Assembly: GCF_030811215.1 (NCBI RefSeq)
Contig: NZ_JAUSQM010000001.1
Span: 3,472,001-3,536,000, forward strand
From: Nocardioides massiliensis
GTDB lineage: Bacteria > Actinomycetota > Actinomycetes > Propionibacteriales > Nocardioidaceae
Length of the DNA stretch: 64,000 nt
Reading direction: 5' to 3'
The notes below the pieces were generated by a model. That model saw only the letters and a list, made by a program, of their open reading frames with translations, was not told the origin of the DNA and did not search any database. A program made the position numbers and the translations under genes. Shown here one piece after another: positions 26,289 through 35,073 of the stretch. Each line of letters opens with the position of its first letter. Within the stretch, counting starts at the first letter, position 1.

Positions 26289-26393
26289 GAGTCGCCAATG
26301 GTCCAGCGCGTCGCCGGCCAGACGGACGCCGTGGAACGGATCCATGACGGCGACCGCGTCGGGTGGCTCCTCAGCGGTGGCAGAGAATGACAA
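26289..26393 (-). pseudogene. ISL3 family transposase, internal fragment
   Basis: Minus-strand reading DAVAVMDPFHGVRLAGDALDH is the conserved MDPFHVV(x)LA segment of ISL3 transposases. Only about 35 codons are recognisable. It abuts the regulatory region of cluster 1. Confidence 0.6.
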
Positions 26394-26485
26394 GCCCATT
26401 GGGGGACTCCTCAGGTTCCTGTGGGTCCGGATGGGCCGGTTCTCGGCTGATTCGCGTTGCGGGCGCCACTACTGCATTCAACAAG

Positions 26486-26949
26486 ATGCTCGCGATCGCT
26501 GGCGCCCATGTCGCCGCGGTGACCTTCACGCCGGAGGCGGATCGTGGTCGACCTGGTCCGTCGCGCCAAGCGGCTGCGGTGCCCGTGCGGCTGGTCCACC
26601 CGGGCCGTCTACGACCGGTCGACCCGGTCGTGGCGGGGGCTCGATCTCGGTGCGGCCAAACTGATCCTGCGGGCCGAGATCCGTCGCCTGTCGTGCCGAC
26701 GCTGCGGCCGTGTTCGGACCGAGGACGTGCCCTGGGCACGGCCGGGTGCTCGGTTCACTCGTGACTTCGAAGACGTGGTGGTGTGGCTGGCCCAGCGGAT
26801 GGACCAAACCGCGATCACCCGGCTGTTGCGCTGCTCGTGGGAGGCGGTGGCCAACATCGTGGGTCGGGTCGTGGCCGACCAGTTCGACGATGCCCGCCTC
26901 GACGAGGTCTACCGGATCGGGGTCGACGAGGTCTCGTATCGCAAGGGGG
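26486..26949 (+). pseudogene. ISL3 family transposase, N-terminal half, cut by IS256
   Basis: The frame starts MLAIAGAHVAAVTFTPE and, after a one-base frameshift near 26538, continues through the zinc-ribbon (RLRCPCGW, then CRRCGR) to YRIGVDEVSYRKG. The ISL3 consensus continues HRYLTVV, but here IS256 begins. A different ISL3 copy, interrupted at the same codons, lies at 42900-43735. Confidence 0.85.
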
Positions 26950-28368
26950 TGTCAGATTTTCTGTGTAAGGGATCGGTCCATCTGAAAGGAACATGATGGA
27001 TCTCGTGACCGAGGAACAATCTGGTCGTCGTGGCTCTGACGTCGCTGCCGAGATGGCGGCTTCCGGGGCCTTGGACGACATCTTCGCCCGGATCGGGCGA
27101 TCTGGAACTGACCGGGGACGGCCGCTTCATCCCCGGTCTGATCAAGGCCGCTCTCGAACGTGGTCTGCAAGCCGAGCTGAGTGACCATCTGGGCTACGAG
27201 AAGGGCTCGGCCGAGGCGTCGCTGTTCGCCAACTCCCGCAACGGCGCCACGTCGAAGACGCTGGCCTCCCAGGTCGGCGAGGTGCCGTTGGACGTCCCGC
27301 GGGATCGGGACCGGACGTTCATTCCGCGGCTGGTCCCGAAGGGCTCACGCCGCCTCGGTGGACTCGACGAGATGATCATCAGCCTCTACGCGGGCGGGAT
27401 GACGCTCCGCGACATCCAGCACCACCTCGCCACGACGATCGGCACCGAGCTCTCGCACGAGACGATCAGCAAGATCACCGACGAGATCGACGAGGAGATC
27501 TTGGCCTGGCAACGCAGGCCGCTGGAGTCGCTGTACCCGGTGATCTACCTCGACGCGCTGGTCGTCAAGGTCCGCGACGGCGCGCACGTCATCAACAAGG
27601 CCGCGCACATCGCCGTCGGCGTCGACATGGACGGCATCAAGCACGTCCTGGGCATCTGGATCCAGGCCACCGAGGGCGCGAAGTTCTGGGCAGGGGTGTG
27701 CGCCGACCTGGCCAACCGCGGCATCCGCGACGTGCTGATCGTGTGCTGCGACGGGCTCACCGGTTTCGCCGAGGCGATCGAGGCGACCTGGACCCAAGCG
27801 ACCGTGCAGACCTGCACCGTGCACCTGATCCGGGCCGCGATGCGGTTCGTGAACTACAAGGACCGCAAGGCCATCGCGAAGGCCTTCAAGCCGATCTACA
27901 CCGCCGCGGACGCCGACGCCGCCCGGGTCGAGTTCGACGCCTTCAAGGCCACGCCGCTGGGTCAGAAGTACCCCCACGCGGTCGCGACCTGGGAAGCCGA
28001 GTGGGAGCGGTTCATCCCCTTCCTGGCCTTCCCGCCCGAGCTTCGCCGGGTGATCTACACGACGAACTCGATCGAGTCGCTGAACTACCAGCTGCGCATG
28101 ATCATCAAGAACCGTGGCCAGTTCCCCAACGACACCGCCGTGATCAAGCTGCTGTGGCTATCGATCTGCAACATCGAAGACAAGCGAGCACGCGAGCGCG
28201 AGAAGGAACGCGGCAAACCCGCCGCCGAACGCAAGGCCAAGCCCCGACTCGGCGAGGGCCAGGTCGTCACCAACTGGAAGCAAGCCCTCGAGCAGCTCGC
28301 TCTGGCCTACCCCGACCGGATCAACCCCCACCTGAAATGACCGGCCCCTTACACAGAAATCTTGACAG
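26949..28368 (+). mobile_element. IS256 family element, copy A
   Basis: Terminal repeats are GTGTCAGATTTTCTGTGTAA on the left and, read outward-in on the right, CTGTCAAGATTTCTGTGTAA. The left end abuts ISL3 codons; the right end abuts a fragment of an IS3 orfB, not the rest of the ISL3 gene. The original target is therefore no longer contiguous. A truncated second copy lies at 43735-44427. Confidence 0.85.
27030..28340 (+). CDS. IS256 family (mutator-type) transposase
   Basis: A product of up to 436 residues containing the full mutator-type core: HLGYEKGSAEAS, SLYAGGMTLRDIQ, then VIYLDALVVKVRDG, VLIVCCDGLTGF, and the C-terminal IYTTNSIESLNYQLR Glu region. The natural N-terminus (MDLVTEEQSGRRGSDVAAEM, from 26996) is in another frame up to about 27096, so a one-base shift separates it from the catalytic part. 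The truncated copy B carries the same shift. Translation may start at the GTG at 27030 or further inside. Confidence 0.8.
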   Translation: MALTSLPRWRLPGPWTTSSPGSGDLELTGDGRFIPGLIKAALERGLQAELSDHLGYEKGSAEASLFANSRNGATSKTLASQVGEVPLDVPRDRDRTFIPRLVPKGSRRLGGLDEMIISLYAGGMTLRDIQHHLATTIGTELSHETISKITDEIDEEILAWQRRPLESLYPVIYLDALVVKVRDGAHVINKAAHIAVGVDMDGIKHVLGIWIQATEGAKFWAGVCADLANRGIRDVLIVCCDGLTGFAEAIEATWTQATVQTCTVHLIRAAMRFVNYKDRKAIAKAFKPIYTAADADAARVEFDAFKATPLGQKYPHAVATWEAEWERFIPFLAFPPELRRVIYTTNSIESLNYQLRMIIKNRGQFPNDTAVIKLLWLSICNIEDKRAREREKERGKPAAERKAKPRLGEGQVVTNWKQALEQLALAYPDRINPHLK

Positions 28369-28370
28369 GC

Positions 28371-28717
28371 TCCCCGGGTGGCGCGCCGACGAAGCAAAGC
28401 GGGTCGTGTTTCACACCGACAGAGGCTCGACCCACACGGCGAACGCGTTCACCAAGCTGTGCCATCAACTCGGGGTCCGGCAGTCGATGGGCCGGGGCGG
28501 GTCCTGCTTCGACAACGCCGTGGTCGAGGCGTTCTTCAGCTCGCTGGAATGGGAGGTCCTCTCACGCAACGAGTTCGCCAACACCCGACAGGCTCAGGCC
28601 GTCGTGCTGGACTGGTGCTATGGGTTCTACAACCACGAGCGCCGGCACAGCTCGGCAGGCATGATGAGCCCGGTCAGCTACGAGAACACCGCGGCCCCCG
28701 ACCGGGAAGCGGCATAG
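28371..28717 (+). pseudogene. IS3 family orfB, C-terminal fragment
   Basis: About 115 codons carrying FHTDRGSTHTANAF and CFDNAVVEAFFSSLEWE, the second Asp and Glu of the DDE triad, and the FYNHERRHSS ending. It is a different IS3 from the 1513-bp element and from the one at 30323-32930. It starts right at the IS256 boundary. Confidence 0.85.
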
Positions 28718-28741
28718 GGAAGCCCTCCACGATTCGGGGGG

Positions 28742-28907
28742 AACCACAAACAACGGCGGCACCGAAGCCGTCAACGGCCTCATCGAGCTCTACCGCCGCG
28801 TCGGACGCGGCTTCCGCAACTACGACAACTACCGACTCAGGATGCTCCTCATCGGCGGCGGACTCGCCCACCCCCACCGGAAGTACGAAAGAGCCACTAA
28901 TCCATGA
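28742..28907 (+). pseudogene. ISL3 family transposase, C-terminal fragment
   Basis: The frame reads TEAVNGLIELYRRVGRGFRN, then NYRLRMLLIGGGL, to a TGA; this is the conserved ISL3 C-terminus. The upstream part is missing. Confidence 0.75.
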
Positions 28908-29270
28908 TCCATCCGTGGATTCCTTCACCACCATGCTCATCCACAGACTCACAGACGCCAGAGGTGACCGGGGTCGACCACGACGGACACGACGGACACG
29001 ATCAGCAGCCAACCGAGATCCGCAGCCCGCAACCGCCCACACCACAATCTATGCGGACCCACGGTGCGCCCCGAAGGCGGCGCCGAACTGCTCATCTGTG
29101 ATGAGCCAGCTGACCGCCACCGTCCCGGGCGTTGGGGCCGAGCCAGCCGCAGGCTTGGGACACGCCGATAGTCCTGTCTGATGAATGCGTTGCGAAGACC
29201 CAGCCTTCTACAGGGCCAGGAGCAGCAACGTCAGGCCACCATCACGCGGCAGATCGAAGATCGCTCATGA
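28908..29270. repeat. Gene-free stretch with ISL3 3'-end remnant (direct-repeat unit 2)
   Basis: 28893-29115 is the partner of 16802-17020, in the same orientation. The shared blocks are GTGACCGGGGTC, ACCACGACGGA and GTGCGCCCCGAA followed by GCGGCGCCGAACTGCT. No coding sequence is recognised up to the SDR stop at 29271. Confidence 0.55.
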
Positions 29271-30026
29271 CTACATTGCCGTATGCCCGCCATCAACGGC
29301 CAGAACCTGTCCGGTTATCCACGAGGCTTCGTCTGAGGCAAGGAAGAGGGCGGCGGAGGCCACATCGTCGGGAGTTCCTGGCCGTTTTAGGGGCTGGACT
29401 GCAACCATCATGTCGATAAAAGAAGAGTCGTTTGACAGATACGCGGTTTGTTTGGTGAATGGAACGAACCCCGGTGCTATAGCGTTGCAGCGGATTCCGT
29501 CCGCACCATAATCGACGGCGATTGAGCGAGTGAGCCCGATTACGCCCGCTTTGGTGGCCGCATGCGGTCCATGTGTCGGAATACCAACTAGTCCCGATGT
29601 AGAAGCTGTGTTGACAATGACTCCGGATCCGCGCCGCTTCATTTCGCGTAGAGCATACTTGCAGCCGTAGTAGACCTGCGTAAGCTCGAACAATACGGTG
29701 AAGTCCCAGTCGGCGGTTGGCAAGTCAGCGATTGGGGCCATTCGGACGAGGCCGGCATTGTTGTACATGATGTCGATTTGAGCATGAGCATCGACGGTAT
29801 ACTGGATCAGTTCTGCCACGTCGCCTTCTGAGGTGACGTCGACCCTGCGAAAAGATGCATTTCCGCCATCGTCAACAATTTCCTGGGCAACGAGGCGCCC
29901 ACCCTCCTCGTCGAAATCAGCGACAATGACGTTTGCGCCCTCGCGAGCGAACCGCAATGCAGCCGCCCTCCCCTGTCCCGATGCCGAGCCTGTGATAACG
30001 GCGACCTTGTCAGCGAGCCTGTTCAT
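29271..30026 (-). CDS. SDR family oxidoreductase lacking the catalytic tyrosine
   Basis: A 251-residue SDR. The cofactor motif TGSASGQG is at residues 12-19, and the NNAG motif is at 89-92. In the active-site segment THGPHAATKAG the expected Tyr is His155, while Lys159 is present. The C-terminus (LASDEASWITGQVLAVDGG) is normal for FabG/glucose dehydrogenase-like SDRs. AAGGAAAAT before the ATG of MNRLAD decides the start; 18 upstream in-frame codons are disregarded. It is a single gene stranded among IS remnants, probably once part of cluster 1. Confidence 0.82.
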   Translation of the reverse strand: MNRLADKVAVITGSASGQGRAAALRFAREGANVIVADFDEEGGRLVAQEIVDDGGNASFRRVDVTSEGDVAELIQYTVDAHAQIDIMYNNAGLVRMAPIADLPTADWDFTVLFELTQVYYGCKYALREMKRRGSGVIVNTASTSGLVGIPTHGPHAATKAGVIGLTRSIAVDYGADGIRCNAIAPGFVPFTKQTAYLSNDSSFIDMMVAVQPLKRPGTPDDVASAALFLASDEASWITGQVLAVDGGHTAM

Positions 30027-30352
30027 ATTTTCCTTCACTTTCCTCCAGTCCCCCGGAGCACCAATCGGCGGCGACAGCAACTCGTTGACCGCCTACGCCA
30101 TTCGGGCGAATGGCTGGGGAGGAAGATACCTGAAATGCACCAGTTCGGCCATCGACAGAAATGGATTGAATTTATTCAGATCACGTTTTGGACTCTGCGC
30201 AGATGTCGGTGTAGGGGTGCTCGAAGTCAGCGGCCAACGGCTCGAGCCCGGCCGTGCCGTGCTCGCGTGCCGGGTCCGAGTGGCGCGGATTTGAAGTTGT
30301 TGGGCGGTTGGACTTGTTGAGGTGAATCGCCCCGGGTTTCGTGGAGGCTCGG

Positions 30353-31324
30353 TTAGTTGGATCCGACCTCGGTGAGGACCGGGTTCTCACGGTAGGGGCT
30401 GATGGCTGGGGCCGCCCAGTGGTTGGTCTCGTACTCAGCCGGTGGGACGAGTCCGATCTCGCCGTGCAGGCGCCTGTGGTTGTACCAGTCGACGTACTCG
30501 GCGACGGCGATCTCGACGTCTATCACGGACTTCCAGCCACCCTTGGGGCGCATGACCGGGTTGCGGATGAACTCGGCCTTGAACAGCGAGTTCAGCGCCT
30601 CGGCCATCGCATTGTCGTAGCTGTCGCCCTTCGATCCGACGGACAACACGGCCTCTGCTTCGGCGAGCCGCTCGGTGTAGCGAATCGCTCGATACTGGAC
30701 TCCGCGGTCGCTGTGATGGGTCAGGCCGGTGACGTCCTGGCCGGCGCGCTGTCGTGCCCACAAGCCCATGTCGAGTGCATCCAAGGCCAGATCGGTGCGC
30801 AGCGAGGTCGACACCTGCCAGCCCACCATCTTAGAGAAGACGTCCAGGACGAACGCGACGTAGGTCCACCCGGCGTGCGTCCTGACGTAGGTCAGGTCGG
30901 CCACCCACAGCTGGTTCGGTGCGGTGGCGACGAGCTTGCGATTGACCAGGTCCTCGGGCCGTTCGGGCTCCGCGCCGTCGCCGATGGTGGTCTTGCGGGT
31001 CCTCTCCCGCGGGATCCCGCGCAGACCCTCGGCGCGCATCAATCGCTCGACGGTGCAGCGAGCGACCCGGACGCCTTCGCGGTTGAGCTCGGCGTGGACC
31101 TTGCGGGCGCCGTAGACCCCGAGGTGGGCCCGGTGGGCGACCTTGATGTCGGCGACCAGCTCGGCGTCACGCACGCTTCGTGCTCACGGTGACCTTGTCT
31201 TGGCGGCGTAGTAGGTGCTCGGGGCGATCTGCACGCCAGCGTCCTTGAGGACCGCGCAGATCGGCTCGACCCCGAACCGGGCGCGCTGCTGGTCGATGTA
31301 GTCGACCAGCACCGCGGTGGGCAC
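30353..31324 (-). pseudogene. IS3 family transposase OrfB with an in-frame stop
   Basis: The frame runs from GTG (31324) through YYAAKTRSP to a TGA at 31184-31186, then continues in the same frame as VRDAELVADIKVAHRAHLG. The catalytic core is complete: LWVADLTYVRTHAGW, HHSDRGVQY and DNAMAEALNSLFKAEFI. The single nonsense codon probably inactivates it, unless the 273-residue part starting after the stop is made separately. Confidence 0.85.
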
Positions 31325-31387
31325 CTCTACTTGATCTTGCGGTCGAGCTCCGCGGCCGCGAAAAAAGCAGCACTGGTCTTCAAGATC

Positions 31388-32621
31388 GGCGGATTCAAGC
31401 GGTGGGCGCAAGGAACTCTGCGAGCTTCTCTGATGGTGTCAGATAGCCCAGCGTCTTGCGTGGGCGTCCGTTGAGGCTGTCTTGGATCGCGTCCAACTTC
31501 TCGCGGCTGACGACGCTCAAGTCGGTGCCCTTGGGCAGGTACTGGCGCAGCAGACCGTTGGTGTTCTCGTTGCTCCCGCGCTGCCAGGGCGAGTGGGGAT
31601 CGCAGAAGTAGATCGGAATGCCCGTGGCCGTGGTGAACGCGGCGTGCTTGGACATCTCCGCGCCTTGGTCCCAGGTGATCGTCCGGGCCAATGAGGACGG
31701 CAGCTTGCTGATCGCGGCGCGCATCGCGGCCTCGACCTGCTCGGCGCTTTTGCCGTCGGGCAGGTGCAGCAGCAGCGTCATTCGCGTCGAGCGCTCAACG
31801 AGCGTGCCGACGGCGCTGCGGCTGCCCTGGCCGAGGATGAGATCGCCTTCCCAGTGCCCAGGAACAGCGCGGTCGTCGGCTTCTGCGGGGCGCTCGCTGA
31901 GCATCACCATGCCGGGGATGCGGCCGCGGCCGTCAGTGGTTCCGCGAGGCCTGCGTGCAGCTCGTCCGGACCGCAGACACCGCGCCAGCTCGCGGCGCAG
32001 CTCGCCCCGGCCTTGCACGAACAGCGACTGGTAGATCGTCTCGTGGCTCACGCGCATCTCCGGATCATCGGCGTGATCCAACCGTAGGCGCGCCGCGATC
32101 TCCTCGGGCGACCACAGTTGCTCGAGCCGACTGGTGACCTCCTCAAGCAGCCGGCCCGTCGCGAGCTTGAATGGCTTCGGGCGGCGTGCTTGCTCGCGGG
32201 CGCGTTCGTGCGCATGCCAGGCCGAGTAGCCGCAGCGACCGCCGCCGCGCTTCACCTCACGGCTGACGGTCGACACCGCGCGGCCCAGTTGCTCGGCGAT
32301 CGCGGTGAAGGTGTCGCCACGATTGATCCCCAGCAGGATCTGCTCGCGCTCGTCAATCGTCAGGCAGCCCTGACGTGGTTCCCAGCCGAACGGCTTGGCA
32401 TCGACGTGCCTGCCGGTGCGGGCCATGATGCCGACCATCGGCGCACTGCAGCCGATCTCCTTGGCGATGTCGACCAGCCGCCAGCCCTTCGCGTGAAGCC
32501 TGAGCGCGAGCTGCTTCTGCTCCCGGCTGAGATGACCGTGCTTGCCCTGCATCCGGATCCTCCTGTGATCAGTGACTGCCTCATCTCACAGGACTCGTTG
32601 CGCTGACCGCTTGAATCCGCC
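31388..32621 (-). mobile_element. IS30 family element, copy B (1234 bp)
   Basis: The same ends and length as 13440-14673, inverted relative to it. It is flanked by ATC on both sides (31385-31387 and 32622-32624), inside the orfA of the IS3 element at 30323-32930. This is a clean simple insertion. Confidence 0.95.
31395..32552 (-). CDS. IS30 family transposase (copy B)
   Basis: A 385-residue product identical to that at 13509-14666, with the same helix-turn-helix pair and DDE residues (GHWEGDLI, TWDQGAEM, NENTNGLLRQ). It is intact, so either copy could mobilise the other. Confidence 0.95.
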   Translation of the reverse strand: MQGKHGHLSREQKQLALRLHAKGWRLVDIAKEIGCSAPMVGIMARTGRHVDAKPFGWEPRQGCLTIDEREQILLGINRGDTFTAIAEQLGRAVSTVSREVKRGGGRCGYSAWHAHERAREQARRPKPFKLATGRLLEEVTSRLEQLWSPEEIAARLRLDHADDPEMRVSHETIYQSLFVQGRGELRRELARCLRSGRAARRPRGTTDGRGRIPGMVMLSERPAEADDRAVPGHWEGDLILGQGSRSAVGTLVERSTRMTLLLHLPDGKSAEQVEAAMRAAISKLPSSLARTITWDQGAEMSKHAAFTTATGIPIYFCDPHSPWQRGSNENTNGLLRQYLPKGTDLSVVSREKLDAIQDSLNGRPRKTLGYLTPSEKLAEFLAPTA

Positions 32622-32930
32622 ATCTCGTTGGCCCGACGCAGCTCCCGGACCTCGCGCTCAAGCTCAGCCAGCCTGGTTGCGTCATCAGTCGTCGTGCCCG
32701 GCCGAACGCCCCCGTCGATCTCGGCCTGCCGGACCCAGTTCCTTAGCGCCTCGGGATGGACCCCGAGCTGATCGGCGACCCGCTTGATCGCGCCATGAGA
32801 AGGTCCTTCCGGGCGTCCAACGCCATCCGCGTCGACCGCTGCTGGAGCTCAGCGCTGTACTTTCCTCGGTGCTGCCATGACTCTCATCCTTCACTGGATT
32901 GAGAGCCTCCATCAGACCCGGGCGATTCAC
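32622..32930 (-). pseudogene. IS3 family orfA, 5' part (degenerate)
   Basis: Minus-strand reading MAAPRK, then (frameshift) YSAELQQRSTRMALDARK, then (frameshift) HGAIKRVADQLGVHPEALRN to RRANE. It is the intact counterpart of the sequence split by the 1513-bp IS3 copy A, and therefore shows the pre-insertion state. It forms a direct repeat of about 310 bp with 14674-14872 plus 16386-16499. Confidence 0.85.
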
Positions 32931-33081
32931 GGGCCGAGAGATCCGACGCTGCCTCAAGCGCTACACCACCCGCCAGATCTATCGACACCGAACCCGCAAC
33001 GCCGCCGCTGCTGCCGAACTGCCCGCCTTCGGCGGCTTGACAGCACATAGAAGCGTCCTGGGACTGCCCCCGGTCTCTTAG
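32927..33081 (+). pseudogene. Transposase C-terminal tail, IS110-like
   Basis: The frame TGREIRRCLKRYTTRQIYRH followed by an Ala-rich tail resembles the (x)RCLKRY(x)AR C-terminus of IS110-type transposases. Only about 45 codons remain, joined to the end of the IS3 element. Confidence 0.5.
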
Positions 33082-33355
33082 ACGATCCGAACAGTTCCCT
33101 CGCGCAACTCCCGGTCGTACTTCTTCCGCTTTTCTGACGTTGCAATCCCTATTGTCGATGCCTGTAGGGTCCGGAGGGAACCGCATCGGTTACGTCACCC
33201 CCGACGACGAGCGCGAAGGCGGGGAGAAGCCATCCGCAAGGTCCGCGAAGCAGGGCTCGAGCAAGCCCGGCTGCGGCGCCTTGCCAGGCACCGAGCGCAA
33301 CGAGAAGATACGACCACCGCAGGACCCGGCGATGTTGTTGATTCACCGCGGATCT
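33082..33355 (+). pseudogene. Degenerate transposase tail and unassigned DNA
   Basis: NRIGYVTPDDEREG (from 33180) and, after a frameshift, AIRKVREAGLEQARLRRLAR look like the extreme C-terminus of an integrase-core transposase. The remainder up to the LysR stop shows nothing recognisable. Confidence 0.35.
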
Positions 33356-34273
33356 CTATCGCGAACTCAGAAACTCCTCACTGCCTCGGGTGTTCACACC
33401 GGTGGACTGTTGGAGGTGTCGTGCGAAGCCCCGCGCAGCCGCAGTTAGCGCATGCTCACTGCTCCAGTACACCCAGACTTGGGCTGCCATCGAGTGTGCT
33501 TCGTCAAGAAGAACTGGCCACGGAGCATTGGGATGCGGTTGGAGGTTGTCATCGGCCAGCACGCCGATACCAAGACCTTCCCGCGCCATCGCCACCACTG
33601 ACGTGGCATTGGCCGATTCGAGCACATAGTTGACCTTGATCCCACCCGTCACCAGCGCCGGCTCCAGGAGGTGGCGCGTCAACCCTCCGGGCCGGCCTGT
33701 GAGAATCGGCTGGCCCTGGAGCTCAGCCGTTGTGATGGAGTTCTTGTGGCGCCACGGGTGATCGTCCGGAACGACTAGGACGAGTCTCACTACGCCTAGC
33801 AGGCACCCATCGAGCCCATTTTCCGTCCGGAGGAGGGTGGTGACGAAGTCGGATTCGCCGGTCAGAACCCGATCTATCTGAGGTAGGTCAGCGGACTCGT
33901 GGAGGGCGACATGGACATTCGGTTCCTCGCTGTGAAAACTTCCGATGAGCGGTGCGAGAAACCGCTGCACATGCGGGTGGGCACATGACATCGTCACCAC
34001 GCCCGCCTGACCCTTGGACAGGCTCGAGCCCAACGCATGTAGCGAACTTGCTTGGGCCAGCAGCTTGCTGGCATGAGGAAGAAGCTGCGTCCCGGCGCTA
34101 GTGATGCGCACGCTGCGCCCCGTCCGCTCGAAAAGCGTCACGCCGAGTTCGCGCTCGAGTGCTCGAACCTGACGCCAAAGTGTCGGCTGCGCCACGCCAG
34201 CATTGGCTGCCGCACCGAGGAATGTGCCCTCGCGGGCCACCGCGATGAAGTATTGAAGCTGCCTAAGCTCCAT
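33356..34273 (-). CDS. LysR family transcriptional regulator
   Basis: A 305-residue regulator. The N-terminal winged helix-turn-helix (MELRQLQYFIAVAREGTFLG, AGVAQPTLWRQVRALE) is typical of the CatR/CbnR-like LysR group. The C-terminal two-lobed effector domain runs from about residue 90. GGAG five bases before the ATG supports the start. It overlaps the 3' end of an IclR remnant by 11 bp, which suggests an original regulator pair. LysR proteins of this group usually respond to aromatic-pathway intermediates. No adjacent divergent catabolic gene remains, so its target is now unclear. Confidence 0.88.
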   Translation of the reverse strand: MELRQLQYFIAVAREGTFLGAAANAGVAQPTLWRQVRALERELGVTLFERTGRSVRITSAGTQLLPHASKLLAQASSLHALGSSLSKGQAGVVTMSCAHPHVQRFLAPLIGSFHSEEPNVHVALHESADLPQIDRVLTGESDFVTTLLRTENGLDGCLLGVVRLVLVVPDDHPWRHKNSITTAELQGQPILTGRPGGLTRHLLEPALVTGGIKVNYVLESANATSVVAMAREGLGIGVLADDNLQPHPNAPWPVLLDEAHSMAAQVWVYWSSEHALTAAARGFARHLQQSTGVNTRGSEEFLSSR

Positions 34274-34919
34274 CGAGACTCCGCATGAACTGCGGCGGTG
34301 ACGGTTCCAACTGGTCCACGCAGCATTGTTTTCTCACGCACAGGGCTTGACTGCTCGCTCTGGCTCCGTGGCCCCATATCTTGAGTCCGTCTAGCTCATG
34401 GCCTGCCCTCAACGCGCTGTCAACGATCTGCGTGCGCAGATCGTTGGTCATCCGGTGCTTCGGTACCGAGACGTTGATTGCGTGTAGATCTCCACCTACC
34501 CCGTAGGCGGCGACCGCGACAGACATCACGCCCTCTTCGCTCTCCCCATTGCTGGTGGCAAACGCGTCCCTGCACCCCGACGCGAACGCTTCCTTCAGTT
34601 GTGACCTGCCGGTTAGGGACCGCTGAGTGACGGCCTCAAGGGCCTCGTGCGGATACACACTGCGAAGCGCATCGGGGTCGAGCTTGCTGAGCATTCGTTG
34701 GCCGGTGGACATGGCGTGGGCTGGCAGTGACCATCCGGCCCGGGACCCCACCCGTACCGCCCTCGTGCCCTCGATGAAATGCACGGTACTCCCTCCCAAA
34801 CGTCCCAAGTGCACTGTCTCTTGGAATTCGGCGTGCAATCCTTCGAGCACCGGCCTTAATGTACCGCGAACGTCCATCCGGTCAATGACACTCAAAGCTC
34901 GCGCGCCGCAGCTTCGCAT
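34263..34919 (-). pseudogene. IclR family regulator fragment, effector domain only
   Basis: A 218-residue frame that starts near the beginning of the IclR effector domain (LRPVLEGLHAEFQETVHLG). It runs through GRSQLKEAFASGCRDAFA and ends with an unusual C-terminal tail. The winged helix-turn-helix that normally precedes it (about 70-80 residues) is not found upstream; IS1380-related DNA lies there instead. It is therefore judged a 5' truncation. If it is translated from the ATG at 34919 it could not bind DNA by itself. Confidence 0.7.
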
Positions 34920-35073
34920 TCTCCCGACAGCCGGGATGACCTCCTCGCTCAGCCCTGATCCACCGATGAGGGTGCCGGTGTGAGCGTGGCGTAGAACGAG
35001 AATGCCCTTGCTGGGCGGGAGAATCGGGCTTGCTTAAGGACCGATCTGCTGCCGAGCAAGGGACATCTCGTAA

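Larger units (their letters stand above)
30323..32930 (-). mobile_element. IS3 family element interrupted by IS30 copy B
   Basis: Both ends carry related inverted repeats: GTGAATCGCC, CCGGGT and TGGAGGCTC on the left, and the complement near 32900-32930 on the right. Its orfA is split at 31387/32622 by the IS30 insertion with ATC on both sides; joining the halves gives RRANEILKTSAAFFAA, a normal IS3 orfA sequence. The 5' third of this element also occurs, in direct orientation, at 14674-14872 plus 16386-16499. Confidence 0.85.

Noticed and set aside
28378-28900. One continuous transposase gene downstream of IS256
   Set aside because: The interval contains two unrelated remnants, an IS3 orfB tail ending at 28717 and an ISL3 C-terminus from 28742.
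13440-32621. A simple IS30 composite transposon carrying cluster 1
   Set aside because: The two IS30 copies lie in unequal contexts: copy B is a clean insertion in an IS3, while copy A joins pglX to a duplicate of that IS3. There is no outer target duplication spanning the pair, so recombination explains the layout better.
33082-33355. Group II intron or small regulatory RNA upstream of the LysR 3' end
   Set aside because: The readable fragments match transposase C-terminal patterns and no intron domain V-like hairpin was seen.
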